NCBI RefSeq assembly: GCF_008728835.1
Contig: NZ_CP042582.1
Location: forward strand, 62,001-126,000
DNA from: Hypericibacter adhaerens
GTDB taxonomy: Bacteria; Pseudomonadota; Alphaproteobacteria; Dongiales; Dongiaceae
Length of the DNA stretch: 64,000 nt
Reading direction: 5' to 3'
In this document: in pieces, positions 40,924-49,099 of the stretch
Numbering within the stretch: the first letter of the stretch is position 1
Layout of the letters: each line of letters opens with the position of its first letter
Made by a program: the position numbers and the translations under genes
Notes under the pieces: generated by a model
What the model was told of the DNA's origin: nothing
The model's input: only the letters and a program-made list of their open reading frames with translations
Database searches by the model: none

Positions 40924-40966
40924 GGACGGGAACGTCGCGATCCGACCTATTGCGGACATTCGGGAA
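40924..40966 (+). repeat. Fragment of a possible dispersed intergenic repeat
   Basis: The divergent promoter region contains AACGTCGCGATCCGACCTAT and TTGCGGACATTCGGGAA (40950-40966). A related TTGCGACATTCCCGAA lies at 39421-39436 beyond the other end of the transporter gene. From memory, TTGCGGACATT-type sequence with a GGTCG neighbour recurs in intergenic regions of many alphaproteobacterial genomes. Only a genome-wide search could confirm it. Confidence 0.25.
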
Positions 40967-40984
40967 GCACAGCAAGCTAGCACG

Positions 40985-41713
40985 ATGAGCGCGCTCTATG
41001 ACAGCATCGGGATCAACTACGCGGAGCTCCGCAAGCCCGATCCCCGTATCGCGCAGAGGATCGAGCAGGCTCTCGGGGCCGCCCGGGCGATCCTCAATGT
41101 CGGCGCCGGAACCGGCTCCTACGAGCCGATGGGCCGAGAGCTGGTTGCCGTCGAGCCGTCGCGCGAGATGATACGCAAGCGCAGCCCGTCCGCGGCCCGG
41201 GCGATCCAGGCCACCGCCGACAATCTTCCCTTCGGGGACGGCCGCTTCGACGCCTCGATGGCGATCCTGACGCTGCATCACTGGCCCGACAAGGCGGCGG
41301 GCTTGCGTGAGATGCGCCGCGTGACTCGCGGCCCGATCCTGCTGCTGACGTTCGACCCGTCGCACCGGCCCTGGTTGACCGACTATCTTCCGCAGCTCGC
41401 GATGCTGGACGAGGCGCAGATGCCCAAGATGTCCGACTATGCGCGATGGCTGGGCCAGGTGCGGATTTCGCCGTTGTTGGTGCCGTACGATTGCACGGAC
41501 GGTTTCCTCTATGCCTATTGGCGAAGACCCGCGGCCTATCTGGATGCGCGCATCCGCTCGGGCAGCTCTTCCTTCTGGAAGATCGGGGATGCCGAGGCCG
41601 GCTTGAGCAGGCTGGCGCGAGACCTAGAGACGGGCGAATGGCAACGTCGCTATGCCGAACTGCTGGCGCTCGAGGAATATGACGCCGGCTACCGGCTGGT
41701 GATATCGCCCTAG
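40985..41713 (+). CDS. Class I SAM-dependent methyltransferase
   Basis: 242 aa. ILNVGAGTGSYEP (about residues 37-49) is the SAM-binding motif I; VAVEPSREMIRKR supplies the acidic residue of motif II; LPFGDGRFDASMAILTLHHW is motif IV of the Methyltransf_11 group. The acceptor substrate is unknown. Its own promoter is shared divergently with the MHS transporter. The gene is convergent with the PhnB-like gene, and an imperfect inverted repeat spans the 68-bp gap. Confidence 0.87.
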   Translation: MSALYDSIGINYAELRKPDPRIAQRIEQALGAARAILNVGAGTGSYEPMGRELVAVEPSREMIRKRSPSAARAIQATADNLPFGDGRFDASMAILTLHHWPDKAAGLREMRRVTRGPILLLTFDPSHRPWLTDYLPQLAMLDEAQMPKMSDYARWLGQVRISPLLVPYDCTDGFLYAYWRRPAAYLDARIRSGSSSFWKIGDAEAGLSRLARDLETGEWQRRYAELLALEEYDAGYRLVISP

Positions 41714-41781
41714 CCCGAGGCTGCGTCTTCTCGCCCCATGACGGCCTTCCGGTGCAGGAGACGCGGCGGCTTCGGGGCGGG

Positions 41782-42270
41782 CTAGGACCGTCGGCCGCGC
41801 CGGGCCGCCTCGATCGCGGCCACGTCGATTTTCTTCATGTCCATCATCGCGTCGAACGCGCGCTTGGCTTCATCGCCGCCGACGGCCAGCGCCTCCATCA
41901 GCACGCGCGGCGTGATCTGCCAGGAGATGCCCCATTTGTCCTTGCACCAGCCGCAGGCGCTTTCCTGGCCGCTATGGCCGACGATGGCGTTCCAGTAGCG
42001 GTCGGTCTCCTGCTGGTCCTCCGTGGAGATCTGGAAGGAGAAGGCTTCGCTGTGCTTGAAGGTCGGTCCGCCATTGAGGCCGAGGCAGGGAATACCGGCG
42101 ACCGTGAACTCGACCGTCAGCACGTCCCCCGCCTTGCCGGAGGGGTAGTCGCTGGGCGCACGGTGGATGGCGCCCACCGCGCTGTCGGGGAAAGTCTTGG
42201 CATAGAAGCGGGCGGCCGCTTCCGCGTCCTTGTCGTACCACAGGCAGATCGTGTTCTTGGCCATTGTCAT
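41782..42270 (-). CDS. PhnB-like VOC family protein (3-demethylubiquinone-9 3-methyltransferase domain)
   Basis: 162 aa. NTICLWYDKDAEAAARFYAK, TVEFTVAGIPCLGLNGGPTF and GWCKDKWGISWQITPRVLME are the standard PF06983 stretches. Despite the domain name, most members are glyoxalase-fold proteins of unknown substrate. AGGAGGA precedes two possible ATGs at 42270 and 42264. Located between the convergent methyltransferase gene and the upstream acyl-CoA dehydrogenase gene. Confidence 0.88.
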   Translation of the reverse strand: MTMAKNTICLWYDKDAEAAARFYAKTFPDSAVGAIHRAPSDYPSGKAGDVLTVEFTVAGIPCLGLNGGPTFKHSEAFSFQISTEDQQETDRYWNAIVGHSGQESACGWCKDKWGISWQITPRVLMEALAVGGDEAKRAFDAMMDMKKIDVAAIEAARRGRRS

Positions 42271-42439
42271 GGCTCCTCCTTTCGCTGCTGAAGCCGATCC
42301 CGGCCGGCTTCCCACGCACCCGGGGGCGGTTCATGGTCCAGCGCAACGGTGCACCACGAGCATGGAATACGCTCGTGGCATTTAGCGTCCCGCCGGCAGG
42401 AGCCTGACGAGGCGTTTCGCTCGCGAGTGCCGGCGATCC

Positions 42440-44209
42440 CTAGAGCCAGGCGGCGTCGGTCTCGGCAGCCACCGGATCGCAGCGTTCCACCAGGGCCAGC
42501 AGCGGCGCCACGCGCGGCAGCTCCACCGCGGCGAACCATTTCAGGGCCTGACGGCGGCCCCGCGCGGCGGCGGAGTCCTTCCCGCTCCGCTCGGCCGCAT
42601 GGGCCTGGACCGCCAGCCGCCAGGCGATCACCGCGAGCCCGAACGCGTCCAGAAAGGCGCTGGCATTGGCGAGGCAGTCCGCGGCGCGCCCGGCGCTGAA
42701 CGAGACGAGCAGAACGGTCATGGCGTCGTCGATACGCCTCCAGGCCCGGATCAGCTCGTCGATTTCAGGTTCGGATCGTCCGTCGAGATCGGCGTGGATC
42801 GTCGCGCGGAGGGCCCGATAAGCGTCCCCTCCGTCGCGCGTGAGCTTGCGCCCCAGGAGGTCGAGCGCCTGGATTCCGTTGGTCCCCTCATGGATCGGAT
42901 TCAGACGATTGTCGCGGTAATATTGCTCGACAGGAAAATCGCGCGTGTAGCCGTAGCCGCCGAGACATTGGATCGCGAGGTCGTTGGCCTTGGGCCCGTA
43001 GGCCGACGGGAACGACTTGGCGACCGGCGTCAGGAGATCGAGCAGCACGCCGCTCCGCTGCCGGGTTGCGGGGTCGGGATGACGCTGCTGCCGGTCGACC
43101 AGCGTTGCGCAATAGAGGCAGAGCCCCAGCGAGCCTTCGGCATAGGCCTTCTGGGCGAGCAGCATGTGCTTGACGTCGGGATGCTGGTCGATGGGCACCG
43201 GCGGCTGGTCCGGATTGCGGTCGCCGAGCGGGCGGCCCTGGCGGCGCGTGGCGCAGTAGTCGAGCGCGCAATGGAAGCCGGCCAGGGCGAGCATCGCGGC
43301 GCCCAGCCCCACGCCGATGCGCGCCTCGTTCATCATCTTGAACATGTAGTCGAGGCCGCGATGGGCCTCGCCCATCAGGAAGCCGCGGCACAGCCCGGCC
43401 TCGCCCAGGTTGAGGATCGTCGAGGTCGTTCCTCGGTAGCCCATCTTATGGAGCAGGCTCACCAGGGCCACGTTGTTGAAGGCGCCGAGGCTGCCATCCG
43501 CCTCGACCCAATCGCGCGGGACGATGAACAGCGAGATGCCCTTGACCCCGGCCGGCGCGCCCTCGATGCGGGCGAGCACGAAATGGACGATGGTGTCCGA
43601 CAGCGCGTGCGCACCGCCCGATATCCATTGCTTGGTGCCGGTGAGCGCGTAGCTGCCGTCCTCGAGCGGCCGGGCCCGGGTGCGGATGTCAGCCAGCCCC
43701 GAGCCGGCCTGGGGCTCCGACAGCGCCATGGTGGCGAGAAACCGGCCGGATCCCAGATGCGGCAGGAAGCGCACCTTCTGCGCCTCGGTCCCGAAGGCGG
43801 ACAGCATGTTCGCGGCCGCGATCGTCAGGAAGGGATAGGCCGCCGTGGCGATGTTGGCCGCCTGGAACAGGGCGAAGGCCCCTTGCACGACGGTCCAGGG
43901 AAGGCCGAGCCCGCCTTCGTCGACGGGCCGGTGCGCGTTCATGAAGCCCGCCTCTGCGAAGGCGGCGATCGCCTCCTTGACGCCGTCGACGGTGCGGACC
44001 TTGCCGTTCTCGATCCAGGGCTCGCGGTGGTCGGCCTCGCGGTTGTGAGGCGCGAAATGGGACAGGGCCAGCTGCTCGGCGGTATCGATTACGCTCCGCC
44101 ACGCCGTGCCGTCCTGGCCATCGAAAGCGGGCCAGCGCGAGACTTCGTCGATTCCGAGAACGTCGAACAGATGGAATTCGATCTCGGCCCGCCGCCGGGC
44201 AATCGTCAT
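42440..44209 (-). CDS. Acyl-CoA dehydrogenase with C-terminal extension (DmdC-like)
   Basis: 589 aa, longer than a standard 380-residue acyl-CoA dehydrogenase. It has the N-terminal AcdN-type extension and the C-terminal domain typical of the DmdC/AidB-like branch. TMALSEPQAGSGLADIRTRA, TKQWISGGAHALSDTIVHFV, MMNEARIGVGLGAAMLALAG and CLGGYGYTRDFPVEQYYRDN, with IHEGTNGIQALDLLGRKL, cover the FAD and acyl-CoA sites. 3-Methylmercaptopropionyl-CoA dehydrogenase is one member, so the substrate cannot be fixed. It starts 106 bp after the sugar-type ABC ATPase gene on the same strand and may end that operon. Confidence 0.88.
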   Translation of the reverse strand: MTIARRRAEIEFHLFDVLGIDEVSRWPAFDGQDGTAWRSVIDTAEQLALSHFAPHNREADHREPWIENGKVRTVDGVKEAIAAFAEAGFMNAHRPVDEGGLGLPWTVVQGAFALFQAANIATAAYPFLTIAAANMLSAFGTEAQKVRFLPHLGSGRFLATMALSEPQAGSGLADIRTRARPLEDGSYALTGTKQWISGGAHALSDTIVHFVLARIEGAPAGVKGISLFIVPRDWVEADGSLGAFNNVALVSLLHKMGYRGTTSTILNLGEAGLCRGFLMGEAHRGLDYMFKMMNEARIGVGLGAAMLALAGFHCALDYCATRRQGRPLGDRNPDQPPVPIDQHPDVKHMLLAQKAYAEGSLGLCLYCATLVDRQQRHPDPATRQRSGVLLDLLTPVAKSFPSAYGPKANDLAIQCLGGYGYTRDFPVEQYYRDNRLNPIHEGTNGIQALDLLGRKLTRDGGDAYRALRATIHADLDGRSEPEIDELIRAWRRIDDAMTVLLVSFSAGRAADCLANASAFLDAFGLAVIAWRLAVQAHAAERSGKDSAAARGRRQALKWFAAVELPRVAPLLALVERCDPVAAETDAAWL

Positions 44210-44315
44210 GACACCAGCCTCGTTAGCACATCCCGGGGACGACTATGGTTCAACCCGTTCGTTTCGGACAGATTCCGGCTTTCCGCAACGAAGCCGGCCG
44301 CGACCGGTGCGGGCC

Positions 44316-45821
44316 TCAGTAAACCGCCGCATACATCACCGCCTCCGAGGTCGCCTCTGCCGGCGACAGCTCCTCGACGATCCGGCCCAGCCGCGAAACC
44401 AGAATACGGTCGGACAAGCGCAGGATCTCCGGCAGGTAGGAGGAGATGACGATCACGGCGAGCCCCTCGTCGGCCAGGGCCCCGATCAGGTGATGGATTT
44501 CGGCGATGGCGCCGACATCCACGCCGCGCGTCGGCTCGTCGAAAATGACCAGCTTGGGCTTCTGGACCAGTCCCTTCGCGATGACCACCTTCTGCTGATT
44601 GCCGCCGGACAGCTCGACGACCCGCGCGTCGGCGTTCAATGTCCTGATGTTGAGCTTCTCCGTCCAGCTGGCGGCAAGCGCGCGCATCTCGCTCATGCTC
44701 AGCGCGAGTCCATGCGACTCGCGGCTCGATATCCGCCCGATATAGATATTCTCCGCGACGGACATCGTCTCGAAGTAGCCGTCGCCCTTGCGATCCTCGG
44801 TGACGTAGACGACTCCGTCATTGACCGCCTGGCGGGGCGTCCGGTAGCGCACCGAATGCCCGTCGAAATGCACCTCGCCGCCATGGAAGAAATCCCGCTT
44901 GGCGACGCCGGCGATGATCCTGGCCGTCTCGGTGCGGCCCGAGCCCACGAGGCCGAAAATGCCCGTGACCTGCCCCGCGAAGATCGAGAAGGAGCAGTTC
45001 CGCACGATGTTCTGCATGGAGAGATTCTGCACGGTCAGCACCCGTTCCCCGGGGCGGCGCACCGCGCGGGGATCGGTCACCTGGCCGTAGAGCTCGTCGG
45101 TGAGGGACCGGCCGACCATGTGACGGATGATCGTCTCGCGCGACAGCGTGCTGGCGTCGGCGGTGACGATATGGGCGCCGTCCCTGAGGATCGTGATCCG
45201 GTCGGAGATCTCGAGCGCCTCTTCCAGCGCGTGGCTGATGAAGATGACCGAGACCTGCTCCTTGCGCAGGCGGTCGATCAGGGCGAAGAGATGATGCTTC
45301 TCCTCGGGCGTGAGCGTCGCGGTCGGCTCGTCGAAGATGATGATCTTCGCCTGGAGCCGAACGGCGCGCGCGATCTCGACCATCTGCCGCTTGGCGGTGC
45401 CGAGCGACTGAAGGATCGCCGACGGATCCACGGGAAAGTTCAGCGACTGGAGAAGCTGCTGCGCCTCGATATAGGTGCCCCGCAGGCGGTTGTAGAACTT
45501 CTCATCGCCCAGATAGAGATTCTGGGCGACGGTCAGCGCGGGGACGAGGCTGGTCTCCTGATAGACCATCGCGATCCCGTAGCGCCGCGCGTCCGTCGGG
45601 CCGGCGATATGGATGTGCTCGCCGTTGATGCGGAGTTCGCCTTTGGTGGGAGTGACCGCGCCCGACAGGATCTTGACCAGGGTCGACTTGCCGGCCCCGT
45701 TCTCGCCCAGAAGCGCATGCACCTCGCCGCGCCGCAGATCGAAGTCGATGTTCTTCAGGGCGGCGACGCCGCGATAATCCTTGGCGATGCCCTTCATCTC
45801 CAGGAGCGGCGGGGCGGTCAT
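44316..45821 (-). CDS. Ribose-type ABC transporter ATPase (two-domain RbsA/MglA family)
   Basis: 501 aa, two nucleotide-binding domains. The N-terminal domain has Walker A GENGAGKST and Walker B IIIFDEPTATLTPEE, but the signature reads SLGTAKRQ (residues 139-146) where family members have LSxGQ/LSxxQ. The C-terminal domain has the family's degenerate Walker A GLVGSGRTE, EDRKGDGYFETMSVAENIYI and an intact signature LSGGNQQKV with VIFDEPTRGVDVGA. It pairs with the two permeases of the same operon. Start overlaps the propeller gene stop by 4 bp (ATGA). Confidence 0.9.
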   Translation of the reverse strand: MTAPPLLEMKGIAKDYRGVAALKNIDFDLRRGEVHALLGENGAGKSTLVKILSGAVTPTKGELRINGEHIHIAGPTDARRYGIAMVYQETSLVPALTVAQNLYLGDEKFYNRLRGTYIEAQQLLQSLNFPVDPSAILQSLGTAKRQMVEIARAVRLQAKIIIFDEPTATLTPEEKHHLFALIDRLRKEQVSVIFISHALEEALEISDRITILRDGAHIVTADASTLSRETIIRHMVGRSLTDELYGQVTDPRAVRRPGERVLTVQNLSMQNIVRNCSFSIFAGQVTGIFGLVGSGRTETARIIAGVAKRDFFHGGEVHFDGHSVRYRTPRQAVNDGVVYVTEDRKGDGYFETMSVAENIYIGRISSRESHGLALSMSEMRALAASWTEKLNIRTLNADARVVELSGGNQQKVVIAKGLVQKPKLVIFDEPTRGVDVGAIAEIHHLIGALADEGLAVIVISSYLPEILRLSDRILVSRLGRIVEELSPAEATSEAVMYAAVY

Positions 45822-46900
45822 GATGCCAATCCCTCATAGGCGCAGGAGGCGACGACGCCGTCGCCCTTGGCTGAAAACAGAAGTTGTCCGCCGACCGCCA
45901 GGCAGCTGGTGACGCCGTGCCGCCTTCCATTCGCCCGGCTGTGAAGGCTGGCGATCGGACGGTAGGCGCGATCGAGCAGCGCCACCAGCCCGTAGGACTG
46001 GCTGGGCGACCAGGGCTTCAGCAGCCCGAGCTGCCTCATGCCGCCCTGCTGCATCGGCTCCTTGGGCGACCGCCCGGCGCGAAGGCAGGGCGCCACCCAA
46101 TGATCGGCGCCGATCTCGCTGATCATGCGCCGGCGATAGCGGTCCTCGCTCAGCACGAATTCGACGATCTGGCTCCGTGGCGCAAACAGGGCGAGCCAGA
46201 TCCTGTCATCGGCACCCCGCGACAGGCGGCTGGGATAGGCGGGAAGGTGTGCCAGTATCCGCTCGCTTCTGCCGGCCGCGCCGGGCGCAATTCGTGTCAG
46301 CGAGCTGCGCCAGCTTTCCGAGACGACGATCGAACCGGGTTCCGCGATGAGGCCGTAAGGGTACGCCAGGTTTCCCGCCAGCTGCTGCGGGTTGCCGCCG
46401 GCGGGTTCGATCCGCCACACGGAGCCGGTGGCATTCTTCTCCATCAGGTCGCGCTTCCACGCGGCCGGTCCGTTCGATGCCGACCCATTGGCGACGAACA
46501 GAGATCCATCCGGCGCGGAGGCGAGCGCGGTGATGCACCGCACGCCGGGACCGATCCCGATCGTCTTTCCGTCATGCCGGCCGCCGACGAAGGCGATCCT
46601 GCCGTCGCTCAAGCCGACCGCGGCACCGCCATCCGGCAATCCCGCCAACGCGCTGATCTCGGCATCGAAGAAGGCGACCGGCGCTCCGCCGGGCTTGCCG
46701 ATGCCGAACAGCGAATGACCCGACGAGACGACGACGCCGTGCGACGTGATGGCCAGGCAGTCGGGCGCCGGCAGTTCCGCGACCGCCGAGGCCGAATCGA
46801 GAAGATCGTTGGGTCGGAAGGCGCCGTCCATCGGCGGCGTCGTGATGGAGGCTTCGCCGCGACCGAGCCACCGGTCCAGGGGCTTCTTGAGCGGATTCAT
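45818..46900 (-). CDS. SMP-30/gluconolactonase-like beta-propeller protein
   Basis: 360 aa, no signal peptide. Repeated blade-like units, each Gly/Asp-rich with a strand pattern, are visible: VVVSSGHSLFGI, ALAGLPDGGAAVGLSDGRIA, ITALASAPDGSLFVANGSAS, GLIAEPGSIVVSESWRSSLT and RADDRIWLA-like. Candidate metal ligands are Asp/Asn at PDCL, FVANG and the SES region. It is more diverged from SMP-30 than the propeller fused to the preceding permease. The gene overlaps both neighbours by 4 bp (ATGA), so it is a coupled member of the transporter operon. A lactone or ester hydrolase in the cytoplasm is inferred. Confidence 0.7.
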   Translation of the reverse strand: MNPLKKPLDRWLGRGEASITTPPMDGAFRPNDLLDSASAVAELPAPDCLAITSHGVVVSSGHSLFGIGKPGGAPVAFFDAEISALAGLPDGGAAVGLSDGRIAFVGGRHDGKTIGIGPGVRCITALASAPDGSLFVANGSASNGPAAWKRDLMEKNATGSVWRIEPAGGNPQQLAGNLAYPYGLIAEPGSIVVSESWRSSLTRIAPGAAGRSERILAHLPAYPSRLSRGADDRIWLALFAPRSQIVEFVLSEDRYRRRMISEIGADHWVAPCLRAGRSPKEPMQQGGMRQLGLLKPWSPSQSYGLVALLDRAYRPIASLHSRANGRRHGVTSCLAVGGQLLFSAKGDGVVASCAYEGLAS

Positions 46901-49017
46901 GGGCGCTTCGCCCAATAGGAGGCCGGGCCGGTCCATTCCGGATCGGCGTCGGGGAGCTTGATCCGCCCCACCCGGTTGTTGGTGACGCCGCCGATATAGA
47001 GATAGCCGCGATGCTCCCGCATCGAGGTGATCGTCGGGTGGTTTTCGCCGGCCGAATCCCAGAGCGATTCGAGAACGCGGCCCGTGGCGTCGAAACGCAC
47101 CAGGCAGCCGACATTGACGTTCGGAAACAGCCATTCGACGCTGGCGACGCGCCGTGCCATGCGCCGCCGGAAGGCCGGCATCGTCATTGCCAGGTCGTAG
47201 GACGGCGTCCGCGTGCCGGCGAGCGCCACCCAATAGGTCCCGCGCGACCCCCGGTTGATGTTGTCGGGATATCCGGGAAGCCCCTCGAGCACGATCTCGG
47301 TCGTGCCCTGCTTGGGCCCCTCCAGCCAGTAGCGGCTGATGCGGCAGCCCCACGTCTCGGCGAACAGGACCGACTTGCTGTCGTGCGCGATGCACATGCC
47401 GTTTGCGAAGAGAAGGCCGCGCTTGATGGTCCGCGTGGTGTCCGTCGCGGGATCGTACCGGATGAGCCGCCCGTTGCCGCGCCCTTCCAGGGCGTCGGCG
47501 ACCCACTCCTCGATCCCGTAGCGGATCGTGGCCTCGCTGAAATAGATCTTTCCGTCGGGCGCGATATCGAGATCGTCGGCGAGCCGCATGCGGGAATCGT
47601 CGATCACCGACAAGCGCGACCGGTTCGTCTCCGCGGTCAGTTTCCGGATGTTGCGCCCCTTGTCCACGCGGTAGAGGCCCATGCCGGCGATGCACACGAC
47701 GAGGCTCTCGTCCTTGTCGATGGCCATGCCGAGCGGCCGGCCGCCCACATGGACATAGACCTCGCGTCGCCGGTAGTCGGGCGCCAGGAAACGGACGATG
47801 TCGCCCTGACGCACGCTGCAATAGATGTTGTCGTCCGCGTCGAGGATGACGTCCTCGGGCCCGTCGACCTCGCCGAGGCCGATGACCTCGACGTCGTGGA
47901 GACGGTCGTTCATCGCGTAAGGCGAAGGCGAGTTCGGGTCGATGTCCGGGTCGGGGGGCAGGGCCAGATAGGCGGGCGACATGTAGACCTTCGACTGGAT
48001 CTTATGCCGCCATTTGCTCCAGCGTACGTTGATGCTGATCGCCAGCAGCAGCACGATGCCGACCGCCATCTGCGACGAGCCGTTCCCGAGCCCGAGCCTG
48101 ACCAGCCCGTTGGTCAGGAGCGAGACGATGATCGCCCCCATCAGCGCCTTGGCGACCGACCCGTGCCCGCCGCCGATGCTGTTGCCCCCGAGGAGCGCCG
48201 CCGTCACAACGGCGAGCTCGAGGCCGAGCCCGGTGTCGGGGCCGGCGCCGGAGAGCCTCGACGCATAGAGCGCCCCCGCGCAACCGGTGAGCAACCCGGA
48301 CACGACATAGGTCATGCACACCGTGAAGCGAACCGGGATGCCCGCGTTGTAGGCCGAGCGGCGCGATCCGCCGACCGCCATGATGCGCCAGCCGACGCGG
48401 AGCCGGCTCATGACGATATGCGCCGACACCGCCACGACGATCAGCACCACGACGCTGAAAGGCAGGCCCAGAACCGATCCCGTGCCGATGAACTCCCACG
48501 AATCGGATTCGACGAAGCTCGCGGCGATGTCCACCTGATACATCTGAAGAAGAAGGGTGACGACCGCGCGCACGAGCGTCAGCATCACGAGCGTGGTCAG
48601 GAACGCCCGCAGCCGGAGATAGCCGATCAGCAGGCCGTTGATCAGGCCGACCAGGGCGCCGACGCCCATCGTTCCGGCGATGACCGCCGGTGTGGGCCAC
48701 TGGGCCAGGTTGAACAAGGCCAGGGCCGTGATGTTCGCGAGGGCGAATGTCGAGCCGACGCTGAGATCGATACCGCCGCCCAGCATGACGATCGTCATGC
48801 CGATGACGATCAGTCCGAATTCGCCGATCTGGCGCGAGGTGTCGGAGAGGTTCCCGTACGAGACGAAATTGGGGATCGTCGCCACGAAATAGGACAGGAT
48901 CGCGACGAGAAGGAGGACGGGGATCGTGTTGTCCATCCACCTCTTGCCGAGCACCTCGCCGACCATGTGGTCGGGGAAATATCGATAGCGCAGCCTGGTG
49001 ATCAAGTCGGCGATCAT
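46897..49017 (-). CDS. Fusion: ribose-type ABC permease with strictosidine-synthase/SMP-30-like beta-propeller
   Basis: 706 aa, one uninterrupted frame. Residues about 30-335 are an RbsC-type permease of about ten helices (LIVIGMTIVMLGGGIDLSVG, LLGGNSIGGGHGSVAKALMG). After a 35-residue Pro/Asp-rich linker, residues about 380-706 are a six-bladed propeller of the strictosidine-synthase-like/SMP-30 superfamily: VDGPEDVILD with the metal Glu, GLLFANGMCI with Asn, LFAETWGCRISRYWLEGPK, and LPGYPDNINRG with Asp. RbsC proteins end in the cytoplasm, so the propeller should face the cytoplasm. Start is the ATG at 49017; a TTG at 49038 is possible. Co-operonic with a second propeller, ATPase, binding protein and second permease. 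Function inferred as import coupled to lactone or ester hydrolysis. Confidence 0.88.
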   Translation of the reverse strand: MIADLITRLRYRYFPDHMVGEVLGKRWMDNTIPVLLLVAILSYFVATIPNFVSYGNLSDTSRQIGEFGLIVIGMTIVMLGGGIDLSVGSTFALANITALALFNLAQWPTPAVIAGTMGVGALVGLINGLLIGYLRLRAFLTTLVMLTLVRAVVTLLLQMYQVDIAASFVESDSWEFIGTGSVLGLPFSVVVLIVVAVSAHIVMSRLRVGWRIMAVGGSRRSAYNAGIPVRFTVCMTYVVSGLLTGCAGALYASRLSGAGPDTGLGLELAVVTAALLGGNSIGGGHGSVAKALMGAIIVSLLTNGLVRLGLGNGSSQMAVGIVLLLAISINVRWSKWRHKIQSKVYMSPAYLALPPDPDIDPNSPSPYAMNDRLHDVEVIGLGEVDGPEDVILDADDNIYCSVRQGDIVRFLAPDYRRREVYVHVGGRPLGMAIDKDESLVVCIAGMGLYRVDKGRNIRKLTAETNRSRLSVIDDSRMRLADDLDIAPDGKIYFSEATIRYGIEEWVADALEGRGNGRLIRYDPATDTTRTIKRGLLFANGMCIAHDSKSVLFAETWGCRISRYWLEGPKQGTTEIVLEGLPGYPDNINRGSRGTYWVALAGTRTPSYDLAMTMPAFRRRMARRVASVEWLFPNVNVGCLVRFDATGRVLESLWDSAGENHPTITSMREHRGYLYIGGVTNNRVGRIKLPDADPEWTGPASYWAKRP

Positions 49018-49036
49018 CTCGATGCGTTCCCGTCGC

Positions 49037-49075
49037 AAAAAGAAGGCGCTGAGCCGATCCCGCAGCTCAGCGCCT
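49037..49075 (-). terminator. Intra-operon terminator-like hairpin after the binding-protein gene
   Basis: AGGCGCTGAGC (49044-49054) pairs perfectly with GCTCAGCGCCT (49065-49075), 10-nt loop. Read on the minus strand, the stem is followed by TCTTTTTG and lies 25 bp after the binding-protein stop, 20 bp before the fused permease start. It should attenuate transcription into the permease, propeller and ATPase genes. Confidence 0.75.
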
Positions 49076-49099
49076 CACGGAAGATGTCTCGCGGAGCCG

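Noticed and set aside
41709-41786. Inverted repeat CCTAGCCCG...CGGGCTAGG between the methyltransferase and PhnB-like genes as a terminator
   Set aside because: Loop of about 60 nt and no T-run; the match partly reflects the two convergent TAG stop codons.
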